Shown: positions 33,326 through 41,895, counted from the stretch's first letter. The stretch is DNA of 64,000 nucleotides from Roseateles sp. DAIF2 (GCF_015624425.1 NZ_CP049919.1:5890001-5954000); one strand, 5' to 3'. Program-made: numbers and translations. The notes: generated by a model not told the origin, from the letters alone.

Positions 33326-34123
33326 TCAGAAAGCAGGGATCAACGAGCCCTTCAGCTGACCCTCGACGAAGGCGCGCACCTCGGGCGACTGGAAGGCCCG
33401 CAGTAGCTTCGGCACCCAGGCCTGGTCCTTGTCGGCGCTGCGCACCGCCAGCAGATTGGCATAGGGGTTGGCGCGGGACTCCTCGATCGCGATCGCGTCG
33501 CGGGTCGGCACCAGGCCGGCCTGCACCGCGAAGTTGGTGTTGATCGCGCTGGCGTCCAGGTCGTCCAGGGTGCGCGGCAGCTGGGCGGCCTCGACCGGGA
33601 TGATCTGCAGGCCGCGCGGGTTCTCGGCGATATCGGCCAGGCTGGCGCTGATGCCGGCCGTGGGCTTGAGCTTGATCAGGCCGTTCTTGGCCAGCAGGTT
33701 CAGCGCGCGGCCGCTGTTGCTGGGGTCGTTCTGGATGCCGATGCGGGCGCCCTTGGGCAGCTCGGCCAGGCTCTTGAACTTCTTCGAATAGAAGCCCAGC
33801 GGCGCGGTCACCGTGTAGCCGACCGGGCTGATCTTGTAGCCGCGCGCCTGGATCTGGCTCTGCAGAAAGGGCAGGTGCTGGTAGCTGTTGGCCTGCACAT
33901 CGCCGGCGTCCAGCGCGGCATTGGGCTGGATGTAGTCGGCGAACTCGACGATCTGCAGCTTGAGGCCCTCGCGCTCGGCCGCCACCTTCTTCGCGACCTC
34001 GGCGATCTGGGCATGCGGGCCGTTGGTGACCGCGATCTTGATGGTGTGATCCTGGGCCGAGGCGGCAGCGAAGGCGAGCGTCAGGGCGGCGGTCAGCAGG
34101 AGTTGCCGTTTCTTCATGGTCAT
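33326..34123 (-). CDS. metQ: MetQ/NlpA-family substrate-binding protein (copy 1)
   Basis: The 265-residue protein has a signal peptide (AALTLAFAAASA, cleavage before QDH) and no lipobox cysteine, so it is a soluble periplasmic form, unlike the lipoprotein MetQ of enterobacteria. The domain follows the family: TNGPHAQIAEVAKKVAAE, FADYIQPNAALDAGDVQANSYQHLPFLQ, APLGFYSKKFKSLAELPKGARIGIQNDPSN, and the C-terminal LPRTLDDLDASAINTNFAVQAGL. It lies 22 bases after the sulfonate-type ATPase gene, far from metNI in the same operon. It may bind methionine or an organosulfur relative. Confidence 0.9.
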   Translation of the reverse strand: MTMKKRQLLLTAALTLAFAAASAQDHTIKIAVTNGPHAQIAEVAKKVAAEREGLKLQIVEFADYIQPNAALDAGDVQANSYQHLPFLQSQIQARGYKISPVGYTVTAPLGFYSKKFKSLAELPKGARIGIQNDPSNSGRALNLLAKNGLIKLKPTAGISASLADIAENPRGLQIIPVEAAQLPRTLDDLDASAINTNFAVQAGLVPTRDAIAIEESRANPYANLLAVRSADKDQAWVPKLLRAFQSPEVRAFVEGQLKGSLIPAF

Positions 34124-34145
34124 GTGTTGCTTGGGTTGGAGGGAT

Positions 34146-34859
34146 TCAGAGGGCGTGCACGGCCTGCAAGGCCTGCAGCAGCTCAGCGCGCAGCCCGGCC
34201 GCGCCGGCGTCCGCGTGGCGCGGCACGGCGATCTCGCGCGCGATGCGGCCCGGCCGGGCCTGCATCACCAGCACGCGGTTGGCCAGGCGCAGCGCCTCGT
34301 CAACGTCATGCGTCACCAGCAGCAGCGCCGTGCCATGGGCGCGCGCCAGCGCCAGCACCAGGTCCTGCAGCCGCAGCCGGGTGAAGGCATCCAGCGCCGA
34401 GAAGGGTTCGTCCAGCAGCAGCAGGCGCGGCCGGGTGTAGAGCGCGCGGGCGATCGCGACGCGCTGGGCCTGGCCGCCGGAGAGCTGCTTGGGCAGCGCG
34501 CCGGCCAGCTCGCTCAGGCCCACCTCGGCCAGCAGCGCGGCGACGCGCTCACGGTCGCAGCCCTGGCCGATGTCAAAGCCCACGTTCTCGGCCACCGTCA
34601 GCCACGGAAACAGCCGCGGCTCCTGGAATACATAGCCGATCGCGCGCGACGGGCCGGCCAGCGGCGCGCCGTCCAGCCAGAGCCGGCCCTCGAAATCCCG
34701 CTCCAGCCCGGCGACAAGGCGCAGCAGGGTGCTCTTGCCGCAGCCGCTGGCGCCCACCAGGGCCAGCACCTCGCCCGCGGCCAGGCGCAGCGACAGCTCG
34801 CCCAACACCGGCTCGTGTGCGCCGGCGAAGCGCTTGTGCTGCAGCTGCAGCTCCAGCAT
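34146..34859 (-). CDS. sulfonate-type ABC transporter ATP-binding protein (SsuB-like)
   Basis: The 237-residue ATPase has Walker A GASGCGKST, Q-loop YVFQEPRLFPWLT, signature LSGGQAQRVAIARAL, Walker B LLLLDEPFSALD and switch VTHDVDEAL. It belongs to the SsuB/TauB group. It directly overlaps the permease gene by one base. The interval between Q-loop and signature (NVGFDIGQGCDRERVAALLAEVGL) has normal length. This matters because the second SsuB of this window has about 30 extra residues there. It energises import of aliphatic or aromatic sulfonates or related compounds, to judge from context. Confidence 0.9.
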   Translation of the reverse strand: MLELQLQHKRFAGAHEPVLGELSLRLAAGEVLALVGASGCGKSTLLRLVAGLERDFEGRLWLDGAPLAGPSRAIGYVFQEPRLFPWLTVAENVGFDIGQGCDRERVAALLAEVGLSELAGALPKQLSGGQAQRVAIARALYTRPRLLLLDEPFSALDAFTRLRLQDLVLALARAHGTALLLVTHDVDEALRLANRVLVMQARPGRIAREIAVPRHADAGAAGLRAELLQALQAVHAL

Positions 34860-35701
34860 CAGGGGGCTCCGAAACCGTCGCGCCAATGCAGCGCGCGGCG
34901 CTCCAGCCGGGCCATCAGCGAATCGCTGGCCTTGCCCAGCAGGGCCAGCAGCAGGATCGCGGCCAACACGATGTCGGCGCGGCTGGTCTCGCGGCCGTCG
35001 GTCAGCAGATAGCCCAGGCCGCGGCTGGCGGCGATCAGCTCGGCCGCCACCATGAACATCCAGGCCAGCGACAGGCCATTGCGCAGCCCGGTCAAGAGGG
35101 CCGGCTGTGCGGCGGGCAGCAGCACCCGGCGCGCCAGCGCCAGGCCGGCCAGGCCGCGCAGCCGCGCCACCTCGACCAGCTTGCGGTCCACGTCGCGAAA
35201 GCCCGCGGCCACGCCCATATAGACCGGGAAAAAGGCGCCGATCGCGATCAGCGTGAGCTTGGGCGCCTCGTCGATGCCCAGCCACAGCAGCAGCAGCGGC
35301 ACCCAGGCCAGCGAGGGGATCGCGCGCAGCGCCTGGAAGCTCGGATCCAGCAGGGCCTCGGCCCAGCGCGACAGGCCCACCAGCGCGCCCAGCAGCACCG
35401 CCAGCGCGGTGCCCAGCGCAAAACCGATCGCGACGCGCGCGCTGCTGGCGGCCAGATGCCCCAACAAGCCCTGACCCCGGGCCAGCTGCCACAGGGTCTG
35501 CAGCACCTCGCTGGGCGCCGGCAGCAGATGCGGTGCGATCCAGCCGGCACGCACCGCCAGCTCCAGCGCCGCCAGCAGGGCCAGCGGCAGCGCCAGGCCT
35601 AGCCAGGCCGGCGGCGCCAGGCGGCGGGGCGCGGGCGCGGCGGCCGGCGTGGCCGATGACACTGCGACCCGGTTCAGCTGGGCGATCAGCTCATGCTCCA
35701 T
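34859..35701 (-). CDS. sulfonate-type ABC transporter permease (SsuC-like)
   Basis: The 280-residue membrane protein has six hydrophobic segments and the EAA-type coupling motif LVEVARLRGLAGLALARRVLLPAAQPALLTGLRNGLSLAW. SFQALRAIPSLAWVPLLLLWLGIDEAPKL is characteristic of SsuC/TauC. The N-terminus is a long cytoplasmic extension rich in Ala and Pro. It lies between the binding-protein gene (23 bases upstream) and its ATPase. Substrate inferred from neighbours. Confidence 0.9.
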   Translation of the reverse strand: MEHELIAQLNRVAVSSATPAAAPAPRRLAPPAWLGLALPLALLAALELAVRAGWIAPHLLPAPSEVLQTLWQLARGQGLLGHLAASSARVAIGFALGTALAVLLGALVGLSRWAEALLDPSFQALRAIPSLAWVPLLLLWLGIDEAPKLTLIAIGAFFPVYMGVAAGFRDVDRKLVEVARLRGLAGLALARRVLLPAAQPALLTGLRNGLSLAWMFMVAAELIAASRGLGYLLTDGRETSRADIVLAAILLLALLGKASDSLMARLERRALHWRDGFGAP

Positions 35702-35724
35702 CGCGTCGCGCTCCGCCGGCCGCC

Positions 35725-36705
35725 TCAGGCCCTGGCCAGCAGGCCCGCGGCGAAGCGGGTGTCCACCAGCTGGGTCACGGCCCGGCCCAGGTCGGTGCCG
35801 GGCTTGACCAGCTGCTCGTCCAGCAGGATGGGCGCGGCCATCTGCAGGGCCTTCACATGCTCGGCCGAGGGCAGGGGCTGGGACAGGTCGGTGCGCAGCT
35901 TCACCTGCAGCAGCGCCACCGGCAGGCTGACCTTGGCCTCCTCGGCCAGGATCTTCGCGGCCTCGCTCGGGTTGGCCTGGGTCCAGCGGCGCGCGCGTTC
36001 ATAGCCGGCGATCACGCGCTGCACCAGCTGCGGATGCCTGCCGAGGAACTCCTCGCGCACATTCAGGAAGCCATAGGTGTTGAAGCCGACATTGCGGTAG
36101 AGCAGGCGCGAGCCGGCATCGAGCTCGCTGGCCGCCATATGCGGATCCAGCCCGGCCCAGGCATCGACCCGGCCCTGCTCCAGCGCCGCGCGGCCGTCGG
36201 CATGCTGCAGGGCCACATGCTCGATGTCGCCGCGCTTCAGGCCCACCGTGTGCAGCGCGCGCAGCAGGAACAGATAGGGATCGGTGCCCTTGGTGGCGGC
36301 GATCTTCCTGCCCCTCAGGTCGGCCAGGCTGCGGATGCCCGAGTCGGGCCGCACCACCAGCGCCGTCCATTCGGGACGCGAGAAGATATAGGGCGCGCGG
36401 ATCGGGTTGCCATTGGCGCGCGCCAGCAGCGCGGCCAGCCCGGCGGTGGAGCCGATGTCCAGGCTGCCGGCATTCAGGTATTCCAGCGCACGGTTGCTGC
36501 CGGCGCTGAGCACCCAGCGGACGGCGATGCCATCCTTCCTCAGCTCCTCCTCCAGCCAGCCGAAGCGGCGCAGCACCAGGCTGGTCGGCGAGTAGTAGGC
36601 ATAGTCCAGGCGCAGCTCCCTGGGCAGCGCCTCGGCGGCACGCCCCAGGCCGGGCAGGGCGCTGGCCAGGGCGAGGCCCAGACCTTGGCGGCGGGTGAGG
36701 CTCAT
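35725..36705 (-). CDS. sulfonate-type substrate-binding protein (SsuA-like)
   Basis: The 326-residue protein has an export signal with RR (MSLTRRQGLGLALASALPGLGRA), possibly Tat-dependent, and the SsuA/TauA pattern: LRLDYAYYSPTSLVLRRFGWLEEEL, NAGSLDIGSTAGLAALLAR, GRKIAATKGTDPYLFLLRAL and GRAALEQGRVDAWAGLDPHMAA. It would capture an organosulfonate or an ester in the periplasm. Its start codon overlaps the end of the DszA-like gene, so oxygenase and binding protein are made together. Confidence 0.9.
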   Translation of the reverse strand: MSLTRRQGLGLALASALPGLGRAAEALPRELRLDYAYYSPTSLVLRRFGWLEEELRKDGIAVRWVLSAGSNRALEYLNAGSLDIGSTAGLAALLARANGNPIRAPYIFSRPEWTALVVRPDSGIRSLADLRGRKIAATKGTDPYLFLLRALHTVGLKRGDIEHVALQHADGRAALEQGRVDAWAGLDPHMAASELDAGSRLLYRNVGFNTYGFLNVREEFLGRHPQLVQRVIAGYERARRWTQANPSEAAKILAEEAKVSLPVALLQVKLRTDLSQPLPSAEHVKALQMAAPILLDEQLVKPGTDLGRAVTQLVDTRFAAGLLARA

Positions 36706-38093
36706 GCGGCGTTCTCCAGTGGCGGTGCGTCCAGCCGCACCTTGCGGCCGGCATGGCGTTCGTTGAGACGGGAGCCGGCGCCAAACAGCTGCTGGCGCAG
36801 GGTGCCCGGCCGGTAGTCGCGGCGGTAGCGGCCGCGCTGTTGCAGCTCGGGCACGACCAGCTCCACCACGTCGCGGAAGGTTTCGTGGGCCACCGCATAG
36901 GCGAGGTTGAAGCCGTCGATGCCGGTGGCGTCCTGCCAGTCGATCAGCTGCTCGGCGATCTGGGCCGGGTCGCCGACCAGCACCGGGCCGCGCCCGCCCA
37001 GGCCGATGAACTCGGCCGCCTCGCCGACGGTCCAGCGCCGGTCCGGGTCGGCGCTGCTGAAGGAGGCCAGCGCGCTGCGGCCGGCCTGGGTGTCCAGGTA
37101 TTCGATCATCGCATCGCGCGGGTAGCGCGAGAAGTCCACCCCGGTCCAGCCGGAAAGCAGGGTCAGCGCGGCCTCGATATCGATATGGGCGCGGTACTCA
37201 TCGAGCTTGGCGCGCGCGGCGGCTTCGGTCTCGCCGGTGATGATCAGGGCCTGGGCATAGACCAGCACATCCTCGGCGCGGCGCCCGGCCGCCAGCGCGG
37301 ACGCGCGCACGCCGTCCACATAGGCGCGCAGCACCTGCCGGCTGGGGCCGCTGACGAACACGCATTCGGCATGCCGGCCGGCGAAGGCCTTGCCGCGGCT
37401 GGAGGTGCCGGCCTGGTAGAGCACCGGCGTGCGCTGCGGCGAGGGTTCGCTCAGGTGGATGCCCGGCACGCGGTAATGGGCGCCCCGATGCCGGATCGCA
37501 TGCACCTTGGCCGGATCGGTGAAGACGCGGCCGGCCTTGTCGCGCCGCAGCGCATCCTCGTCCCAGCTCAGTTCCCAGAGCTTGTAGACCACCTCCAGGT
37601 ACTCGTCGGCCAGGTCGTAGCGCTCGTCATGGCCGATCTGCGCCTCCAGCCCGAGGTTGCGCGCGGCGCTGTCCAGATAGCCGGTGACGATGTTCCAGCC
37701 GATGCGGCCGCGGGTCAGATGGTCCAGGGTCGAGATCCGGCGCGCGAAGCTGTAGGGATGCTCATAGGTCAGCGCGCAGGTGACCCCGAAGCCCAGGTGC
37801 TCGGTCGCGGCCGCCATCAGCGGCACCAGGGCCAACGGGTCGCCCAGCGGCAGCTGCACGCCATGGCGCAGCGCCGCCGCGGCGCTGCCGGCATGCACGT
37901 CGTAGACCCCCAGCACATCGGCAAGGAACACGCCGTCGAAGCGCCCGCGCTCCAGCAGCCGGGCCAGGTCTTGCCAGTAGGCCGGATCGGTGTAGCGATG
38001 CGACTGGTCGCGCGGATGCGTCCACAGGCCGGGGCTTTGATGCCCCACCGTGTTCATCGCGAAGGCGTTGAACCTGATCGGCTTGAGGCTCAT
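36702..38093 (-). CDS. LLM-class flavin-dependent monooxygenase (NtaA/SnaA/DszA family)
   Basis: The 463-residue cytoplasmic enzyme belongs to the two-component FMN-dependent monooxygenases. Blocks include RFNAFAMNTVGHQSPGLW at the start, GDPLALVPLMAAATEHLGFGVTCALTYEHPYSFARRISTLDHLTRGRIGWNIVTGYLDSAARN, and VLYQAGTSSRGKAFAGRHAECVF. This family includes DszA (sulfone cleavage) and NtaA (nitrilotriacetate), and needs FMNH2 from a reductase. In this operon, with sulfonate and methionine-type uptake genes, cleaving a C-S bond is the likely role. The reductase ssuE at 57.4 kb could supply FMNH2. Exact substrate unknown. Confidence 0.85.
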   Translation of the reverse strand: MSLKPIRFNAFAMNTVGHQSPGLWTHPRDQSHRYTDPAYWQDLARLLERGRFDGVFLADVLGVYDVHAGSAAAALRHGVQLPLGDPLALVPLMAAATEHLGFGVTCALTYEHPYSFARRISTLDHLTRGRIGWNIVTGYLDSAARNLGLEAQIGHDERYDLADEYLEVVYKLWELSWDEDALRRDKAGRVFTDPAKVHAIRHRGAHYRVPGIHLSEPSPQRTPVLYQAGTSSRGKAFAGRHAECVFVSGPSRQVLRAYVDGVRASALAAGRRAEDVLVYAQALIITGETEAAARAKLDEYRAHIDIEAALTLLSGWTGVDFSRYPRDAMIEYLDTQAGRSALASFSSADPDRRWTVGEAAEFIGLGGRGPVLVGDPAQIAEQLIDWQDATGIDGFNLAYAVAHETFRDVVELVVPELQQRGRYRRDYRPGTLRQQLFGAGSRLNERHAGRKVRLDAPPLENAA

Positions 38094-38890
38094 TGCAGGA
38101 AGCTGGGCCGGGCATAGCCCGGGAATTTCTGCTCCAGCACGGCCTTGAACTCCGGCGCGCGGAAGGCCTCGGCGATGTCGCGGGCCCAGGGCAGGTCCCT
38201 GTGCTTGCCCTGCACCGCGGCGACCAGCAGGTAATGGTCGGGCGTCTTCTCCAGCACCACCGCCTCGGTCAGCTTCAGGCCGGAGGAGATCGCGAAGTTG
38301 CCGTTGACGATCGCGTACTCGGCATCGTCCAGGGTGCGCGGCAGCTGGGCCGCCTCCAGCGGCTGCAGGCGCAGGCCCAGCGGGTTGGTGGCGATGTCCT
38401 TCTCGCTGACGCGCAGCGGGTCCAGGCCCGGCTTGATCGTCAGCAGCTTGTGCTGCTCCAGCAGCACCAGGGCGCGGGCCAGATTGCTGGGGTCGTTGGG
38501 CAGGGTGATGCGGTCGCCGGCCTTGATCTCGGCGATGCTCTTGCGCTTCTTCGAGTAGATGCCCAGCGGCGCGATCGGGCCCTGCACGATCTCGACCAGG
38601 TCCAGCTTCTGGTCGGTCTTGAACTTGTTCAGGTAGATGATGTGCTGGAAGAAGTTGGCATCCAGCGAGCCCTGGGCCAGCGCGAAATTGGGCTGCACAT
38701 AGTCGTTGAACTCGACCAGCTTGAGCTTGTAGCCCTTCTTCTCCAGCAGCGGCTGGATGCCCAAGCGCAGCACCTCGATATTGGAGCCGGCGGTGGCTCC
38801 GATCACGAGTTCCTTCTTGGCCTGGGCCAGGACGGGCAGGGTGGCGGCCGCGAGGGCCAGGGCGATCAGGGAGCGTCGTGCTGTTTTCAT
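38090..38890 (-). CDS. metQ: MetQ/NlpA-family substrate-binding protein (copy 2)
   Basis: The 266-residue protein has a signal peptide ending PVLAQA and no lipobox, hence soluble in the periplasm. Family blocks are VIGATAGSNIEVLRLGIQPLLEKKGYKLKLVEFNDYVQPNFALAQGSLDANFFQHIIYL, APLGIYSKKRKSIAEIKAGDRITLPNDPSN and LPRTLDDAEYAIVNGNFAISSGL. It follows metI closely (31 bases), so this copy is probably the partner of MetNI. Copy 1 lies at the end of the same operon and differs throughout, hence a second specificity. Confidence 0.9.
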   Translation of the reverse strand: MKTARRSLIALALAAATLPVLAQAKKELVIGATAGSNIEVLRLGIQPLLEKKGYKLKLVEFNDYVQPNFALAQGSLDANFFQHIIYLNKFKTDQKLDLVEIVQGPIAPLGIYSKKRKSIAEIKAGDRITLPNDPSNLARALVLLEQHKLLTIKPGLDPLRVSEKDIATNPLGLRLQPLEAAQLPRTLDDAEYAIVNGNFAISSGLKLTEAVVLEKTPDHYLLVAAVQGKHRDLPWARDIAEAFRAPEFKAVLEQKFPGYARPSFLQ

Positions 38891-38921
38891 GGGCGAGTCT
38901 GGTGGGAAGGGAATGGAGGGG

Positions 38922-39584
38922 TCAGCGCTTGTCGAGCCGCCGCGCCGCCGTGTTGCCGACGAACTGGATGATCTGCACCAGCGCGATCAGCACCGCGACG
39001 GTCAGGACCATCACGTCGGTCTGGAAGCGGTAATAGCCGTAGCGGATCGCCAGGTCGCCGATGCCGCCGCCGCCGACCACGCCGGCCACCGCCGAATAGG
39101 ACAGGAAGCTGATCGCCAGCACCGTCAGCGCACTGACCAGGCCGGCGCGCGCCTCGCGCACCAGCACCCGCCAGACGATCTGCAGCTCGGAAGCGCCCAT
39201 CGCATGGGCCGCCTCGATCACGCCGCGCGGCACCTCGCGGATGCATTGCTCGACCAGGCGCGCGAAATAGGGAATCGCCGCGAAGGACAGCGGCACCGCC
39301 GCGGCCAGCGGGCCGATCGAGGTGCCGGCGATCACGCGGGTGAAGGGCACCAGCGCGACCAGCAGGATGATGAAGGGGAAGCTGCGCACCGTGTTGACCA
39401 GCCAGTTCAGCACGCGATAGGCGGCCGGCCGGTCCAGCGACTGGCCCGGGCTCAAGAGGAACAGCAGCACGCCCAGCGGGCCGCCGAAGATGATGGCGGC
39501 CGAGAGGCCGATGGCCAGCATCAGCGCGGTCTGGCCGAAGGCGACCCACAGCTCGGGCAGGATCGCGACGATGCTCTCAGGCAT
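38922..39584 (-). CDS. metI: methionine-type ABC transporter permease MetI
   Basis: The 220-residue protein has five hydrophobic segments and the conserved permease patterns VRSFPFIILLVALVPFTRVIAGTSIG and EVPRGVIEAAHAMGASELQIVWRVLVREARAGLV, the latter being the EAA loop. AVAGVVGGGGIGDLAIRYGYYRFQTDVM is characteristic of MetI. It overlaps metN by 8 bases. It may carry methionine, methionine sulfoxide or related sulfur compounds. Confidence 0.93.
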   Translation of the reverse strand: MPESIVAILPELWVAFGQTALMLAIGLSAAIIFGGPLGVLLFLLSPGQSLDRPAAYRVLNWLVNTVRSFPFIILLVALVPFTRVIAGTSIGPLAAAVPLSFAAIPYFARLVEQCIREVPRGVIEAAHAMGASELQIVWRVLVREARAGLVSALTVLAISFLSYSAVAGVVGGGGIGDLAIRYGYYRFQTDVMVLTVAVLIALVQIIQFVGNTAARRLDKR

Positions 39585-40422
39585 GCAGGGCCTCCTGTTG
39601 CTCGCGTTCGGCCTGCTGCTGCAGCTGGGCCAGGCGCTGCAGCGCCGCCAGCTCGCGCGCCAGCGCGCTGCGGCCCTTGGTGGCGGCCTCCGCGACCGCG
39701 AACTGCTCGGCGATGCGGCCGTCCTCGATCACCGCGACATGGCGGCACAGCTGCTGCACCACCGCCAGCTCATGCGTGACGATCACCAGGGTCACGCCCA
39801 GGCTGCGGTTGATGTCGGCCAGGGTGGCCAGCAGCTCGCGCGTGGTCTCGGCGTCCAGCGCCGATGTCGGCTCGTCGCACAGCAGCACCGCCGGCCGCGG
39901 CGCCAGCGCGCGCGCGATCGCGACGCGCTGCTTCTGCCCGCCGCTGAGCTGGGCCGGATAGCTGCCGGCCTTGTCGGCCAGGCCCACCAGGGCCAGGCAT
40001 TCGGCGACGCGGGCCTCGATCGCGGCACGGCCGATGCCGCCATGCAGACGCAGCGGGAAGGCCACGTTCTCGGCCACGGTGGCGTTCTGCAGCAGGTTGA
40101 ACTGCTGGAAGATCATGCCGATCTGCTGGCGCGCCGCGCGCAGCTCGCGCTTGGACAGCGCGCTCAGCTCGCGCCCGGCCACGATCACGCGGCCGGCCTC
40201 GGGCCGCTCCAGCAGGTTGATCAGGCGCAGCAGGGTGGACTTGCCGGCGCCGCTCTTGCCGATCAGGCCGAAGATGTCGCCCTCGCGCACCTGCAGGCTG
40301 GCGTTCTTGACCGCGTCGAAGCGCCGCCCGTCGGGCAGCGCGAAGGATTTGTCCAGGTTCTCCAGCCGGATCAGCGGCGGCGCCTCGGCGGGGGTCAGGT
40401 GTTGCACCGTGGAAGAGCTCAT
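39577..40422 (-). CDS. metN: methionine-type ABC transporter ATP-binding protein MetN
   Basis: The 281-residue ATPase has Walker A GKSGAGKST, Q-loop MIFQQFNLL, signature LSGGQKQRVAIARAL, Walker B VLLCDEPTSALD and the switch histidine in VTHELAVV. Full MetN proteins have a C-terminal regulatory ACT-like domain of about 100 residues that binds methionine for transinhibition. Here, after residue 235, only a short tail, rich in Gln, Ala and Glu, follows, so the regulatory domain is absent. The transporter would then escape this feedback. It starts 17 bases after the SfnB-like gene. Confidence 0.92.
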   Translation of the reverse strand: MSSSTVQHLTPAEAPPLIRLENLDKSFALPDGRRFDAVKNASLQVREGDIFGLIGKSGAGKSTLLRLINLLERPEAGRVIVAGRELSALSKRELRAARQQIGMIFQQFNLLQNATVAENVAFPLRLHGGIGRAAIEARVAECLALVGLADKAGSYPAQLSGGQKQRVAIARALAPRPAVLLCDEPTSALDAETTRELLATLADINRSLGVTLVIVTHELAVVQQLCRHVAVIEDGRIAEQFAVAEAATKGRSALARELAALQRLAQLQQQAEREQQEALHA

Positions 40423-40439
40423 CGTCGGATTCAGGGATT

Positions 40440-41642
40440 TCAGGAATAGGCGGTGGGTTCGGGGAAGCGGCCGTCGAGGCGGTGCCGGCCGAGGTCGCGC
40501 AGCTTGTAGTCCACCGGGTCGTGCAGGGTGTGGACGCGGGCATTGCGCCAGAAGCGGTCCAGGCCCAGGCGGCCCGAGGTGCTGCGCGCACCGGTCAGCT
40601 CGAACAGCTGCGAGCCGATCTCGATCGCGGCGCGATGCGCCAGCACCTTGGCCTCGGCGCCGGCGATCGCCACCTCGCCGCGCTCGTCGGCGCTCAGGGC
40701 CTCGCCGCGCGCCAGCGCCTGCTGCAGGCGCGTCACCGCGGCCGCGGCCGCCAGCTGGGCGGCGCGCACCTTCAGCCACAGGTCGCCGTAGCGCTGCTGC
40801 AGGATCGGCTCGTCGGCGGCGCGCTCGACGCCGGCGGCGAACCAGGGCCGGGACTGCTCGACCGTGTAGCGCCGCGCGGCCTCGAAGGCGCCCTCGGCCA
40901 GGCCCAGGTAGAGATGGCTCATCACCAGCTGCGCCACCTGCGAGCGCAGGGTGGCGCGCGGCGTCGGCACGCTGCCGGGCAGCTGCAGCAGCTCGGCATC
41001 GGCGAGCCAGACGTTCTCGAAACGCACGGTGCCGCTGTCGGTCTGGCACTGGCCGAAGGCGTCCCAGTCGCTCTCGACCGTCACGCCCTCGCGGCGCGTC
41101 GGCACGATGCCGATCAGGAAGCCCGCGTCGGCCGTCGTGGCCGACAGGGTCAGGCGGTCCGAGCCATAGGCGCCGGAGCAGAAGCTCTTGACGCCCTCGA
41201 GCCGCCAGCCGCCATCGACGCGCCGGGCACGCAGCCGCTGGTCGGCCGGGTTCAGCGCATTGCCCCAGAACAGGCGCTGCTCGGCGGTGTCGCTCAGGTA
41301 GCGCGTGCCATGCTGCTGCGCGGCCGGGCCGGCGTAGAGCCGCACGCCGTAGAGCTGCAGATGGTGAAAACCGAACACATGGGCCAGCGCGCTGTCGACC
41401 CGGGCGATCCGCCGCACCGCGTCGAAGAGCTCGGCGGCCTCGCCGCCCTGCCCGCCCAGCTCGCGCGGGATGCTCAGGGCCAGCAGGCCGCTGGCGCGGA
41501 TCAGCTCGCGCTCGCGCGCCGCATGGCCGCCGGCGCGGTCGCGTTCGACCGCGGTCTCGGCCAGCTGTTCGATCAGGCGCTCCAGCGTGTTGGTGGCCGA
41601 GGCGCTCGGGCGGGCGGCGAGGGATTCGGAGGTCAGGCTCAT
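40440..41642 (-). CDS. acyl-CoA-dehydrogenase-fold monooxygenase (SfnB/DszC-like)
   Basis: The 400-residue protein has the acyl-CoA dehydrogenase three-domain fold: N-terminal helical part (LGGQGGEAAELFDAVRRIARVDSALAHVFGFHHL), middle beta-barrel (GWRLEGVKSFCSGAYGSDRLTLSAT), and C-terminal helical part. The missing catalytic Glu and the company of DszA-like and sulfonate genes indicate the FMN-dependent oxygenase branch that contains DszC and the SfnB sulfur-acquisition group. It would oxygenate a sulfur centre, which the DszA-like enzyme then cleaves. It is the first gene of the long leftward operon. True dehydrogenase activity is unlikely but not excluded. Confidence 0.8.
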   Translation of the reverse strand: MSLTSESLAARPSASATNTLERLIEQLAETAVERDRAGGHAARERELIRASGLLALSIPRELGGQGGEAAELFDAVRRIARVDSALAHVFGFHHLQLYGVRLYAGPAAQQHGTRYLSDTAEQRLFWGNALNPADQRLRARRVDGGWRLEGVKSFCSGAYGSDRLTLSATTADAGFLIGIVPTRREGVTVESDWDAFGQCQTDSGTVRFENVWLADAELLQLPGSVPTPRATLRSQVAQLVMSHLYLGLAEGAFEAARRYTVEQSRPWFAAGVERAADEPILQQRYGDLWLKVRAAQLAAAAAVTRLQQALARGEALSADERGEVAIAGAEAKVLAHRAAIEIGSQLFELTGARSTSGRLGLDRFWRNARVHTLHDPVDYKLRDLGRHRLDGRFPEPTAYS

Positions 41643-41693
41643 CGGAAGAAACTGCGGGAGGGTGAGACGTTGGAGAAAAAGAAAGGTCCAGAA

Positions 41694-41753
41694 CCGTGGT
41701 CGGGTGTCTCCTTCGCCATACCCCTATGACACCCCATGACAACCCGACCACGG
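41694..41753. repeat. 12-bp perfect inverted repeat with 36-base spacer
   Basis: CCGTGGTCGGGT at 41694-41705 and ACCCGACCACGG at 41742-41753 are exact reverse complements. Between them is a small palindrome, CATACCCCTATG. The structure lies 50 to 110 bases upstream of the SfnB-like gene, which is where a leader RNA fold or an operator loop would be. Confidence 0.6.
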
Positions 41754-41766
41754 CCTGGCCCGTCCC

Positions 41767-41790
41767 CATGCCGGCCTCAAGGCCGGCATG
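41767..41790. terminator. strong hairpin, probable metY transcription end
   Basis: CATGCCGGCC and GGCCGGCATG form a perfect 10-bp stem with a TCAA loop. On the plus strand TGCTGTTGTTATT follows. On the minus strand, downstream of metY, there is no T-run. It may end metY transcription or insulate the next operon. Confidence 0.45.
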
Positions 41791-41895
41791 TGCTGTTGTT
41801 ATTGATTCGATCGCTCCCTGATTTGCGGCTCGCTGGCTGCTTTCTTCTCCTCTTCCAGGCTCTCAGACTAAGGTCCGGCGCCGCGGGCGGCCACG

